Shown: piece after piece, positions 54,286-64,000 of the stretch
How positions within the stretch are numbered: the first letter of the stretch is position 1
Layout of the letters: each line of letters starts with the position of its first letter
The notes under the pieces: generated by a model
The model's database searches: none
What the model was told of the DNA's origin: nothing
The model's input: only the letters and a program-made list of their open reading frames with translations
Source of the DNA: Rhodoferax_B sp049316285
GTDB lineage: Bacteria; Pseudomonadota; Gammaproteobacteria; Burkholderiales; Burkholderiaceae_C
Length of the DNA stretch: 64,000 nt
Reading direction: 5' to 3'
Assembly (NCBI RefSeq): GCF_049316285.1
Contig: NZ_JBMOXA010000023.1
Location: 1-64,000, forward strand
Position numbers and translations under genes: made by a program

Positions 54286-56250
54286 ATGTTCACGCCGCGT
54301 CGTTCCTCTCGTTTCCCTGCGTCCGCCAGTGCAGGCCGTCGAACGGTCTTGAAGGGTTTTGCTGGCGCGGCGGCCCTTGCGGGGGTGGGCAGCTCGGCGT
54401 TGGCGCAGGCCGCGAAGGAGGCTGCGGCATTGGGCAAGCTGGTGTCCGATGGCAAGCTGCCTGCGCTGGCGCAGCGGCTGCCGTCCATGCCGCTGGTGGT
54501 GCAAGCCGAAAAAGTGGGGACCTATGGCGGCGTGATTCGCCGCGGGCTGCGCGGTAGCTCTGATCACAACGGCATTCTGCGCATGGTGGGCAACCAGGGC
54601 TTGGTGCGCTGGAACCTGGCCTTTACCGAAGTGCTGCCGTGTGTGGCCGCACGCTGGGAAGTGAATGCCGCAGCCACGGAGTTCACCTTCCATCTGCGCC
54701 CAGGCATGAAGTGGTCGGATGGCAAGCCTTTCACGGCGGACGACATCGTCTTTGCGATTGAGGACTGCTGCAAGAATCCCGAGCTCTACAAGACCGTGCC
54801 TTCAGTGCTGGTGATCAACAACAAGCCGGTGGTGGTGACCAAGCTCAGCGACACCGCTGTCAAGTTCACTTTTGCCAGTGCCTATGCGCTGTTCCTGGAG
54901 CAATTGGCGACGCCGCTGGGCCAGCACCCCACGCTGTTTCCCAAGCATTACTGCAGCCAGTTCCTGCCCAAGTACAACCCCAAGGCGCTGGACAACGCAA
55001 AGGCTGCGAATGTGGCCGATTGGCCCACGTACTTCCGTAACAAGTGCGGCGACATCGAGATCCCTTCGCGCTGGGGCAATGTTGAGAAACCTACCTTGGA
55101 CCCGTGGATTCTGACGGAGGCTTATTCGGGTGGCGCCACACGTGTGGTGATGGACCGCAACCCCTACTTCTGGCAGGTGGACCAGGCCGGCAACCAGTTG
55201 CCTTATGTGGACCGCTTGAGCTTCAATATCTCGCAGGACGTGGAGTCGCTGATGCTGGACGCGCTGTCGGGCAAGCTCGACATTCAGGAGCGCCATATTG
55301 ATTCTCTGCAGAACAAGCCCACGCTGTCGCAGAACATGCAAAAGGGCGGCTACCGGCTCATAGAGTTGATCAACACAAGTGCGCAGCAGGTACAGATCTA
55401 CCTGAACATGACGCACAAAGACCCGAAGATGCGCGAGATGTTCGCCAACAAGCAGTTCCGTCAGGCGCTATCGCTGGGCATGAACCGCAAGGAGATCATT
55501 GACATCGTCTACCTCGGTCAGTCCGAGCCCTACCAGACCGGCCCGCGCCCTGGCCACCCTTGGTTCAATGAGAAGCTGGCCTACCAATTTACCCAATACG
55601 ATCCCAAGCAAGCCAACGAGCTGCTTGACAAGTTGGGCTACGACAAGCGTGACGCGCAGAAATTCCGCCTGCGTCCGGACGGCCAGAAGGTGTTCTTTTC
55701 CATCGATGTGATTCCCACGCTTTACCCCGATGCGGTGGATACCTTGGAACTGGTCAAGCGCCATTGGGCGGAGATTGGTGTGGACATCAAGGTCAACACG
55801 ATAGAGCGTGCTCTGTATTACACCCGGGGAGATGCCAACGACCATGACGCCGCCACCTGGCCGGGCCCGGGTGGCCTGGACCCTATGCTGGATGCGCGCG
55901 ACTTTATTGCGACACATCCCCAAGGTTCGCGTTATGCGATTCCCTGGTCTGTCTGGTTCACCTCGGGCGGGAAAGATGGCCAGGAGCCACCTGCGAGCCA
56001 GAAGCAGCGCATGAAGCTATACGACGAGGCGCGTGCCACGGCCGATCTGAAGAAGCGCGGCGAGCTGATGAAACAGGTCTTCGATCAGTGTGCCGAAGCC
56101 TTCGAGACGATTGGTGTGTGTCTGGCCGTGAACTCCTTCGGCATCTGCAAGACCAATCTGCAGAACGTACCCAAGAGTTATCCGAACGGCTGGTCGTGGC
56201 CCAACCCAGCGCCGGCGCTGCCGCAGCAATTCTTCTTCACGCGTACGTAA
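54286..56250 (+). CDS. ABC transporter substrate-binding protein, peptide/family 5 type, Tat-exported
   Basis: A 654-residue periplasmic binding protein of the SBP_bac_5 family. It begins with an arginine-rich region and a twin-arginine signal (GRRTVLKGFAGAAALAG), so it is probably exported folded. FTFHLRPGMKWSDGKPFTADDIVFAIEDC is the family 5 signature. It is longer than DppA/OppA (about 535 residues) and similar in size to binding proteins that carry sugars or oligosaccharides in this family. It is first in an operon with two permeases, a double ATPase and sugar-acid enzymes; an oligouronide or sugar-acid conjugate is a reasonable ligand guess. Confidence 0.9.
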   Translation: MFTPRRSSRFPASASAGRRTVLKGFAGAAALAGVGSSALAQAAKEAAALGKLVSDGKLPALAQRLPSMPLVVQAEKVGTYGGVIRRGLRGSSDHNGILRMVGNQGLVRWNLAFTEVLPCVAARWEVNAAATEFTFHLRPGMKWSDGKPFTADDIVFAIEDCCKNPELYKTVPSVLVINNKPVVVTKLSDTAVKFTFASAYALFLEQLATPLGQHPTLFPKHYCSQFLPKYNPKALDNAKAANVADWPTYFRNKCGDIEIPSRWGNVEKPTLDPWILTEAYSGGATRVVMDRNPYFWQVDQAGNQLPYVDRLSFNISQDVESLMLDALSGKLDIQERHIDSLQNKPTLSQNMQKGGYRLIELINTSAQQVQIYLNMTHKDPKMREMFANKQFRQALSLGMNRKEIIDIVYLGQSEPYQTGPRPGHPWFNEKLAYQFTQYDPKQANELLDKLGYDKRDAQKFRLRPDGQKVFFSIDVIPTLYPDAVDTLELVKRHWAEIGVDIKVNTIERALYYTRGDANDHDAATWPGPGGLDPMLDARDFIATHPQGSRYAIPWSVWFTSGGKDGQEPPASQKQRMKLYDEARATADLKKRGELMKQVFDQCAEAFETIGVCLAVNSFGICKTNLQNVPKSYPNGWSWPNPAPALPQQFFFTRT

Positions 56251-56321
56251 AGTTTCCCGAGGTTTTTTGAACGTTGCGGCCCTCCCTGTGGGGGCTGCAT
56301 GACGAACTTTTGGCCCAAACC

Positions 56322-57308
56322 ATGTTGAGCTTCATTGTTAAACGCCTGCTGTGGATGCTGCCCTTTTTGCTGGCGATCAGCTTTTTGTCCTTTGTGCTGA
56401 TCCAGCTGCCGCCCGGAGACTTCGTCACCACCTACATCGCCACGCTGGCCGCCTCCAACGAGGTGGTGGACCAGGGCACTGCGGCCAGCCTGCGCGAGCG
56501 TTTCGGCCTGGACCAGCCCATGATCGTGCAGTACTGGCGCTGGATCTCGAATATCGTTCTGCACGGTGACTTCGGCCTGTCGTTTGAATGGCAGCAACCC
56601 GTGGCCGACCTGATCTGGGAGCGCATGAGCCTCACGCTGGTCCTGACCTTCTCTGCCTTGCTGCTGACCTGGGGCATAGCGCTGCCCATCGGTGTGTATT
56701 CCGCTGTCAAAAAGTACTCGATCGGCGACTACCTGGTGACTTTTATGTCCTTTGTGGGCCTGGCCATCCCCAGCTTTCTTCTGGCGCTGGTGTTGATGTA
56801 TGTCGCGGCCGTGAAGCTGGGGCGTGACGTCGGTGGACTGTTTTCCGAGCAATACCTCACGGCGCCGTGGAGCATAGCCAAGACCCTGGATCTGCTGGAG
56901 CATCTGTGGATTCCGGTGGTGATCCTCGCCATCTCGGGCACGGCCAGCCTGATCCGCGTGATGCGCGCCAACATGCTCGACGAGTTGCACAAGCCCTATG
57001 TGACCACCGCACGCGCCAAAGGCCTGTCGGAGTTCACGCTGATCATGAAGTACCCCGTGCGTATGGCGATGAACCCGTTTATTTCGACCATCGCCTGGTT
57101 GCTGCCCAATCTGGTGTCGGGCTCCATCATCGTCGCCATTGTGATGAGTCTGCCGACAGCCGGCCCCTTGCTGCTGCAGTCGCTGCTGAGCCAGGACATG
57201 TACCTGGCGGGTGCCTTCATTTTGCTGATCTGCCTGCTGACGGTTGTGGGTTCACTGGTCAGCGACATCCTGCTGGCCATGGTGGATCCGCGAATCCGGC
57301 TCGAATAA
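56322..57308 (+). CDS. ABC transporter permease, DppB/OppB type
   Basis: A 328-residue inner-membrane permease with about six segments. It starts MLSFIVKRLLWMLPFLLAI as DppB proteins do and carries the EAA-type coupling loop near PYVTTARAKGLSEFTLIMKY. ATG at 56322 is chosen; an in-frame TTG at 56274 would add 16 residues without family similarity. It pairs with the DppC-type permease, whose ATG lies 25 nt downstream. Confidence 0.93.
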   Translation: MLSFIVKRLLWMLPFLLAISFLSFVLIQLPPGDFVTTYIATLAASNEVVDQGTAASLRERFGLDQPMIVQYWRWISNIVLHGDFGLSFEWQQPVADLIWERMSLTLVLTFSALLLTWGIALPIGVYSAVKKYSIGDYLVTFMSFVGLAIPSFLLALVLMYVAAVKLGRDVGGLFSEQYLTAPWSIAKTLDLLEHLWIPVVILAISGTASLIRVMRANMLDELHKPYVTTARAKGLSEFTLIMKYPVRMAMNPFISTIAWLLPNLVSGSIIVAIVMSLPTAGPLLLQSLLSQDMYLAGAFILLICLLTVVGSLVSDILLAMVDPRIRLE

Positions 57309-57333
57309 ACACTCAACGGACGCCAATTTCCAT

Positions 57334-58496
57334 ATGAGCGGCACCATCGTTTCTCCTCCCGCGATCTCCGAGCCTACGCCAGACGAATCAGCCGCCCGCG
57401 CCTCAGCGCGCATGGCGGTCGCCTCGCAGTGGCAATTGGTCTGGTGGGCGTTCAAGCGGCACCGTCTGGCCATGGTCGGGCTGGTGATCACGGTCGTCTT
57501 GTATGTCATTGCCGTGGTGCCGGGCTTTTTTGCCATCAACGACCCCGCAAAACAAAACGCAAGAGCGGCCTTCCATCCGCCGCAGGCGCTGCATTTCATT
57601 GACAGACAGGCGGATGGTGGCTGGGCCCTGCGACCCTATATTTATCCCTACGTACTCAAACGAGACCCGCAGACGCTGGCCGCCGTCTACGAGCAAGACC
57701 TGACCCGCAAGGTCTATCTGAAGATGTTCGCATCGGGCTACGAGTATTCGGTGCTGGGCTTGTTCAATTCCAGCACCCACCTGTTTGCCTCGGAGGATGC
57801 GCGAGCGCCGGTATTCTTCTTCGGTGCCGACCGTCTGGGGCGTTGCGTGTTCAGCCGCATCATGGTGGGTGCGCAAATCTCGCTCTCCGTGGGGCTGGTG
57901 GGCGTGATTCTGTCGCTGGTGATAGGCATTGTGTTGGGCGGAATATCTGGCTATTACGGTGGACGTATCGACTTCGCAATCCAACGGGTGATCGAGCTTG
58001 TGCTTTCGCTGCCCGCCATCCCGATCTGGCTTGCGGCTTCGGCCGCGGTGCCGCAGAACTGGCCAGCCGTGCTCAATTACTTCATGATCACATTGATTCT
58101 GTCGTTGACCGGCTGGGCCCAACTGGCGCGTGTGGTGCGCGGCCGCTTTCTCAGCCTGCGCACCGAAGAGTTTGTGATGGCGGCGCGGCTGGATGGCGCC
58201 TCTGAGGGGCGCATCATCTTCCGCCACATGTTGCCCAGCTTCGCAAGCCACATCATCGCGTCGATCTCACTGGCCATTCCCGCGATGATCCTGGCCGAGA
58301 CCTCGCTGAGTTTTCTGGGCCTGGGGCTGCAGCCGCCCACCATCTCCTGGGGCGTGTTGTTGCGCGAGGCGCAGAACATCCGCTCGATCGCCACCGCGCC
58401 CTGGCTCTTCATTCCCGGTGCCTTTGTGGTGCTGGCGGTCATCGCCATGAACTTCCTGGGCGACGGCCTGCGCGACGCCTCCGATCCGTACAACAA

Positions 58497-58500
<4 letters not shown>
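57334..58500 (+). CDS. ABC transporter permease, DppC/OppC type
   Basis: A 388-residue inner-membrane permease. A cytosolic N-terminus leads to the first segment (about residues 45-67), then a long periplasmic insertion of about 110 residues before the transport domain. GADRLGRCVFSRIMVGAQIS and the coupling loop TEEFVMAARLDGASEGRIIFRH are DppC signatures, though the usual DxxGRD is here DRLGRC. The insertion is longer than in DppC (family length about 300). Its stop overlaps the ATPase start by 4 nt. Confidence 0.92.
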
Positions 58501-60212
<1,712 letters not shown>

Positions 60213-60225
60213 GCGAGGGCTGCGC

Positions 60226-61452
60226 ATGAAGATCACCGACATCAAAACTTTTCTGATGCATGCGGGTGCGCCGGAGCCCAAGGCCTGGGCTTCCGATAAC
60301 GTCTTCGGCGTCAACAGTTATTCACCGGGGATCACTGGCACACGCAACTGGCTGTTCGTGAAGGTCTACACCGACCAAGGTATTGTGGGCATTGGTGAAT
60401 GCTCCGGCTGGCCGCGCGTGGTCGAGACCGCGGTGCAGGATTTAAAACGCATCCTGATCGGCGAAGACCCAACACATATAGAACGTTTGTGGCAGCGCAT
60501 GCAGTCGGCCATCATGGTGCACGGCATGACGGGCACCGTGGGGGGCGGCGCCATGACCGGTATAGACATGGCGCTGTGGGACATCAAGGGCAAGGCACTG
60601 GGTGTGCCGGTGTGGAATCTCCTGGGTGGCAAGCTGCGCGACAAGATCCGCATCTACGCCCATGCCAACACACCAGAGGTGGCCTTGAGCCTGAAGGCGC
60701 GCGGCATCACGGCCATCAAGTGCGGCGGTGTGTCCGATCCGGTACGCATGGTCGCGCAACTGCGCGAGGCCATAGGCGAAGAGATGGACCTGATGATTGA
60801 CCTGCATGGCGTGCCGTGGATGACGCCTGGTGATGCGGTGCAAGTCGCCCGCGCTTTGGAGCCTTACCACCTACTTTTCATCGAGGACCCGATCGCGCCC
60901 GACAACCTGGACGACTACAAGCGCATCCGCGATGCGGCCCATGTGCCACTGGCTGCGGGCGAGCGTATGAGCACGATCTTCGGCGAGCGCGAACTCATCA
61001 CCTCAGGCCTGGTCGACGTGATACAGCCGGATACGGGCAGGGCCGGGGGCATCACACAGATGAAGAAGATCGCCGCCATGGCCGAGGCGCACCACATCAT
61101 GATGGCACCGCACTCGGGCTCGCTCGGTCCTGTGGCCGAATACGCCGCGCTGCACGTGCTGGCGGCCATACCAAACGCGCTGTTCCTGGAGCGCATCGAG
61201 GACGACTGGGCGGGGCGTGCCCACACAGTGATTCCGCACCCTATATCCGAGAACGGTTACTTGAAGGTGCCCGATGTTCCGGGCCTGGGTGTGGATATCG
61301 ACGAGGCCTTTGTGGCTCAATATCCCAGCCAGGCGAATATCTCGGTGCAAGCTACGGCGGCCTCTGGCTCCTACGCCGAGGGTACACACGACGAGCATCT
61401 TTTTGTGCAGACCCGCCTGCAGCGGGCACGCTACTTTTCAGCTCGGCAGTGA
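60226..61452 (+). CDS. Enolase-superfamily dehydratase, mandelate-racemase/galactonate-dehydratase group
   Basis: A 408-residue acid-sugar dehydratase candidate. Metal ligands appear in MIDLHGVPW (D-x-H), FIEDPIAP and AAGERMS; the general base His is in MMAPHSGSLG and its Asp partner in VIQPDTGRAGG. The capping domain contains NWLFVKVYTDQGIVGIGECSG. D-x-H at the first metal site is shared with galactonate/gluconate/mannonate dehydratases. It starts 13 nt after the ATPase stop, so it is in the transporter operon and probably acts on the imported sugar acid. Confidence 0.9.
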   Translation: MKITDIKTFLMHAGAPEPKAWASDNVFGVNSYSPGITGTRNWLFVKVYTDQGIVGIGECSGWPRVVETAVQDLKRILIGEDPTHIERLWQRMQSAIMVHGMTGTVGGGAMTGIDMALWDIKGKALGVPVWNLLGGKLRDKIRIYAHANTPEVALSLKARGITAIKCGGVSDPVRMVAQLREAIGEEMDLMIDLHGVPWMTPGDAVQVARALEPYHLLFIEDPIAPDNLDDYKRIRDAAHVPLAAGERMSTIFGERELITSGLVDVIQPDTGRAGGITQMKKIAAMAEAHHIMMAPHSGSLGPVAEYAALHVLAAIPNALFLERIEDDWAGRAHTVIPHPISENGYLKVPDVPGLGVDIDEAFVAQYPSQANISVQATAASGSYAEGTHDEHLFVQTRLQRARYFSARQ

Positions 61453-62219
61453 GCGGCTACACCATGCCCCTGGCAACGCCCACTCCCCTCAGCACGACCG
61501 CCTTGGATGTGCTCAAAACCAGCTCTACCGCCACCTTGACCACGCTACTGTTCAAGCGCGGTCTGCGTAATGCCTTTATGCAGGGTGTGCGTGTGCTTGG
61601 CGCGGGGGCCGGCCAGATGGTGGGCCCGGCCTACACGTTGCGCTACATTCCGGCCCGCGAAGACCTGGACCACATCGCTGTGTTCCAGAACCATGAGCAC
61701 CCGCAGCGCAAGGCCGTGGAAGAGATTCCACCCGGCCATGTGCTGGTGATGGATTGCCGCGGGGATGCCTCGGCGGCATCGGCCGGCTCCATACTCGTGA
61801 CCCGCATGATGCTGCGCGGTGTGGCAGGCGTGGTCAGTGACGGCGGTTTGCGCGACAGCCACGAGATCGCCAAGTTGGCTATTCCCAGTTATTGCGGCGG
61901 GCCTTCCGCACCGACCAATCTGATCAAGCACCATGCGGTGGACATCAATGTGCCCGTGGGTTGTGGTGGTGTGGCTGTGTTTCCGGGCGACATCGTGGTG
62001 GGCGACCCCGACGGTGTGGTGGTGATCCCCGCGGAGATCGCAGAAACCGTGGCCGGGGAGGCCTTGGAACAGACGCTGTTTGAAGATTTTGTGATGCAGC
62101 AGGTATTGGCCGGCCGTCGCATCTTTGGCCTGTATCCGCCCACCGACCCCGCCACGCTGGACCAATTCAAAACCTGGCGAACCCAGTTGGGCACCGGCCA
62201 AGAAAGAGAGAAACCATGA
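61449..62219 (+). CDS. RraA family protein
   Basis: A 256-residue RraA-fold protein with the active-site signature RGVAGVVSDGGLRD (R135, D136) and the late motif GDIVVGDPDGVVVIP. It is 40 residues longer at the N-terminus than the RraA protein at 1971, as are ribonuclease-unrelated members near sugar-acid genes. GTG at 61449 overlaps the upstream stop; ATG at 61464 is an alternative start. It should cleave or decarboxylate a 2-oxoacid formed by the neighbouring dehydratases (inference). ATGA overlap with the next gene. Confidence 0.85.
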   Translation: MSGYTMPLATPTPLSTTALDVLKTSSTATLTTLLFKRGLRNAFMQGVRVLGAGAGQMVGPAYTLRYIPAREDLDHIAVFQNHEHPQRKAVEEIPPGHVLVMDCRGDASAASAGSILVTRMMLRGVAGVVSDGGLRDSHEIAKLAIPSYCGGPSAPTNLIKHHAVDINVPVGCGGVAVFPGDIVVGDPDGVVVIPAEIAETVAGEALEQTLFEDFVMQQVLAGRRIFGLYPPTDPATLDQFKTWRTQLGTGQEREKP

Positions 62220-63415
62220 AAATCGACCGTCTTCGCGTCTTCATGTCGCGTGACAAGGATAGACCCCGCGTCATTGTCGCCATGGATACGGACCAAGGTA
62301 TCACTGGCTGGGGCGAGTGTTACAACCACGGTCCCGACCTGGCGTTGTTTCCGCTGCTGGAGTACCTGCTGAGCTTTCTGCAAGGCAAAGACCCGAGGCG
62401 CGTGTCTTTCCACATCCACCACCTGCTGCAACAGACGCGCTTTCCCCCGGGCGCGCTGGGCCTGGCCGCGATCTCCGCACTGGACCACTGCATGTGGGAC
62501 ATTTCGGCGAAGGCGCTGGGTGTGCCGGTCTACATGTTATTGGGCGGCAACGTACGCGACCGCGTGAAGGTTTATGCCGGCCTCTACACCGCACCTGAAC
62601 CGGCGGCCGCGCGCGACCAGATGGACGCCTTGAATGCCGAGTGGGGCCTGTCGGCCTTCAAGCTCAGCCCCTACCGGGTCGACATGCACCGCCACCGCTG
62701 GGGTGAGGTTGTGCGCCAGGCGGGTGACTATTTCGGGAAGTTGCGCGAGACCGTGCGCAGCGACTACGAGATGGCCTTCGACGCACACGCCAAAATCTTC
62801 GAACCCGCACAGGCCATGCAATTGGGTAACGCGCTGGCGCCTTATGACCCGCTGTTTTTCGAGGAACCCATACGTCCCGAAAACTTCGAGGCCTGGGGTG
62901 AACTCAAGCGTGGCTTGCAATGCACGCTGGCGACGGGTGAGTCGCTCTACAGCCGCTTTGAATTCCTACGCCTCTTGCAGGTGCGTGGCTGCGACATCGT
63001 CCAGCCCGATATCTGCGTGGTCGGCGGCCTCACCGAGATGGTCAAAATCGCGGCCCTTGCCGAGGCGCACTACGTGACGATTGCGCCGCACAATCCCATG
63101 GGGCCGCTGGCCACGGCGATCAATGTGCACTTCAGCGCCGCGACGACGAATTTCCGCATTCTTGAGTACCGCCTGCCGCATGGGCCTGGATATGTCTTCG
63201 GCACCGGCAACCAAGAGGTGGCATCGACGAGCCAGTACGAGGGTGCACACTATGTGCTGGACCCTTACCTGCCTCGCGAGGGTTATCTGGATTTGCGCCC
63301 CGATCGTCCCGGCTGGGGGGTGGAGATGGACGAGAAGTTATTGGGCACAGAGCAATACATCCACTGGGAGCGCAAGGTGCCGCTCAAGCCCGACGGATCT
63401 ACCGGTTACGCCTAA
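62216..63415 (+). CDS. Enolase-superfamily dehydratase, D-galactonate-dehydratase-like
   Basis: A 399-residue dehydratase candidate, third enolase-superfamily member in this block. Metal ligands lie in FDAHAKIFEP (D-x-H), FFEEPIRPENF and ATGESLYS, and the base His in IAPHNPMGPLATA, a segment typical of galactonate-type dehydratases. The capping domain starts KIDRLRVFMSRDKDRPRV. It is translationally coupled to the RraA gene. With the protein at 60226 it suggests two different acid sugars or epimers are used. Confidence 0.9.
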   Translation: MKIDRLRVFMSRDKDRPRVIVAMDTDQGITGWGECYNHGPDLALFPLLEYLLSFLQGKDPRRVSFHIHHLLQQTRFPPGALGLAAISALDHCMWDISAKALGVPVYMLLGGNVRDRVKVYAGLYTAPEPAAARDQMDALNAEWGLSAFKLSPYRVDMHRHRWGEVVRQAGDYFGKLRETVRSDYEMAFDAHAKIFEPAQAMQLGNALAPYDPLFFEEPIRPENFEAWGELKRGLQCTLATGESLYSRFEFLRLLQVRGCDIVQPDICVVGGLTEMVKIAALAEAHYVTIAPHNPMGPLATAINVHFSAATTNFRILEYRLPHGPGYVFGTGNQEVASTSQYEGAHYVLDPYLPREGYLDLRPDRPGWGVEMDEKLLGTEQYIHWERKVPLKPDGSTGYA

Positions 63416-63460
63416 TAGACCGTGAACAGGCTCCAGGCACTTGAACCCCAGGCAAGCGGT

Positions 63461-64000
63461 TTAGCCAGTTAGCGTAAAACGCATGCCGCCGGTCAGACTC
63501 TCACCGGGCTGCAGCCAGTGAGTGCCAGTGCGGGCCACACCCCGTGCAGCCAGATTGAACCCATCCGCCACATGGCTCACCGGCTCCAGGCACAGGTAGG
63601 CGGGGTTTTCGGGTCTATGCACCACCAGGTGGCCAAACACCGGGTCGGCTTGAATGTTCAGCCGCGCATCCTGCGGCAGATCCACCGAGGCTGAGCCATT
63701 CCACCCGCCGACATAGTCGGTCAGGGGGCCGTCGGGCAGGCAACGCGCAGGTACGTAAGATTCGTCGCTGCGCTGCTCCCGCTCGGTGCCGGGCAGGTAT
63801 TCGGCCGTTGCAGGCCATACGCTGCTGGCCGCATAACTCAACTTCGCTGCTGGGTCGTGCAGAAAATAAGGGTGCAGACCAAAGCCCGCAGGCATGGTGC
63901 GCCGGTCTACATTGCGCAGGGTCAGCTGTACATGAAGTGACGAAGCAGTCAACTCGAAGCGCATACGCGCCGTGTAATGCCAGGGCCAGGCAGGGCTTGC
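63461..64000 (-). CDS. Aldose 1-epimerase (5' partial)
   Basis: C-terminal 179 residues of a mutarotase-type enzyme that interconverts anomers of an aldose. The frame is open to the window end, with WPWHYTARMRFEL crossing base 63964, so the start lies beyond 64000. PAGFGLHPYFLHDP carries the usual histidine, and AYLCLEPVSHVADGFNLAA the catalytic glutamate and the following His/Asp region. It converges with the sugar-acid operon, 45 nt from its last stop, and would prepare the ring form of a sugar for oxidation or lactone formation. Confidence 0.9.
   Translation of the reverse strand, partial: ASPAWPWHYTARMRFELTASSLHVQLTLRNVDRRTMPAGFGLHPYFLHDPAAKLSYAASSVWPATAEYLPGTEREQRSDESYVPARCLPDGPLTDYVGGWNGSASVDLPQDARLNIQADPVFGHLVVHRPENPAYLCLEPVSHVADGFNLAARGVARTGTHWLQPGESLTGGMRFTLTG

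Overview
The window looks like a chromosomal segment of a betaproteobacterium, most likely Burkholderiales and probably Comamonadaceae. The reasons are uniformly high GC coding sequence, GGAGAC-type ribosome binding sites, two Bug/TctC-type solute-binding proteins, a Gram-negative porin of the Omp32 type, and many catabolic operons that pair transporters with enzymes. This placement is inferred from gene content; there is no rRNA or tRNA gene here. Fifty protein-coding loci are called: 49 intact or window-truncated genes and one decayed IS630 transposase.

Layout. (1) 1-4837: sugar-acid or hydroxyacid unit with a TRAP binding protein (cut by the window start), a D-2-hydroxyacid dehydrogenase, an RraA-type aldolase, a PfkB kinase and a secreted SMP-30/royal-jelly-type propeller. 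(2) 5672-11884: three-gene RND efflux operon whose periplasmic adaptor carries a C-terminal OmpA-like domain. (3) 12471-19200: DUF1302, DUF1329, YCF48-type propeller and MMPL/RND transporter, then a GST-like gene. (4) 20112-28914: ring-cleavage operon with two Pht5-like proteins, a LigJ-type hydratase, an amidohydrolase, an MFS transporter, a LigB-type extradiol dioxygenase, an HpaI-type aldolase and a ThDP-dependent decarboxylase. An AraC regulator follows (29129), then an exported lactonase, a Tat-type propeller protein and a TctC-type binding protein (30246-34432). (5) 34512-47600, minus strand: sugar/hydroxyacid enzymes with an AraC regulator, a vanillate-demethylase-like Rieske oxygenase and reductase with an MFS transporter, a MarR regulator, formaldehyde dehydrogenase, a porin and a LivK-type binding protein. 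(6) 48147-50680: IS630 remnant and a chemoreceptor. (7) 50967-63415: sugar-acid regulon with a glucarate-dehydratase-like enzyme, GntR regulator and DapA-like aldolase on the minus strand, and divergently a dipeptide-type ABC transporter with a fused double ATPase, two enolase-superfamily enzymes and an RraA protein. A partial aldose 1-epimerase closes the window on the minus strand.

Three shared regulatory signals tie these blocks together. A 30-bp element occurs about 90-110 nt upstream of three plus-strand units (12471, 20112, 30246), suggesting that the DUF1302-MMPL module, the ring-cleavage operon and the lactonase unit form one regulon. A two-part MarR-type operator with identical geometry precedes both the MFS-vanA-vanB unit and the LivK-porin-fdhA-marR unit. 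Several copies of a GntR/FadR-type palindrome lie between the divergent DapA and ABC transporter genes. The best candidates for undescribed biology are the three-unit regulon with its incomplete lignin-type meta pathway, and the adaptor-OmpA fusion.
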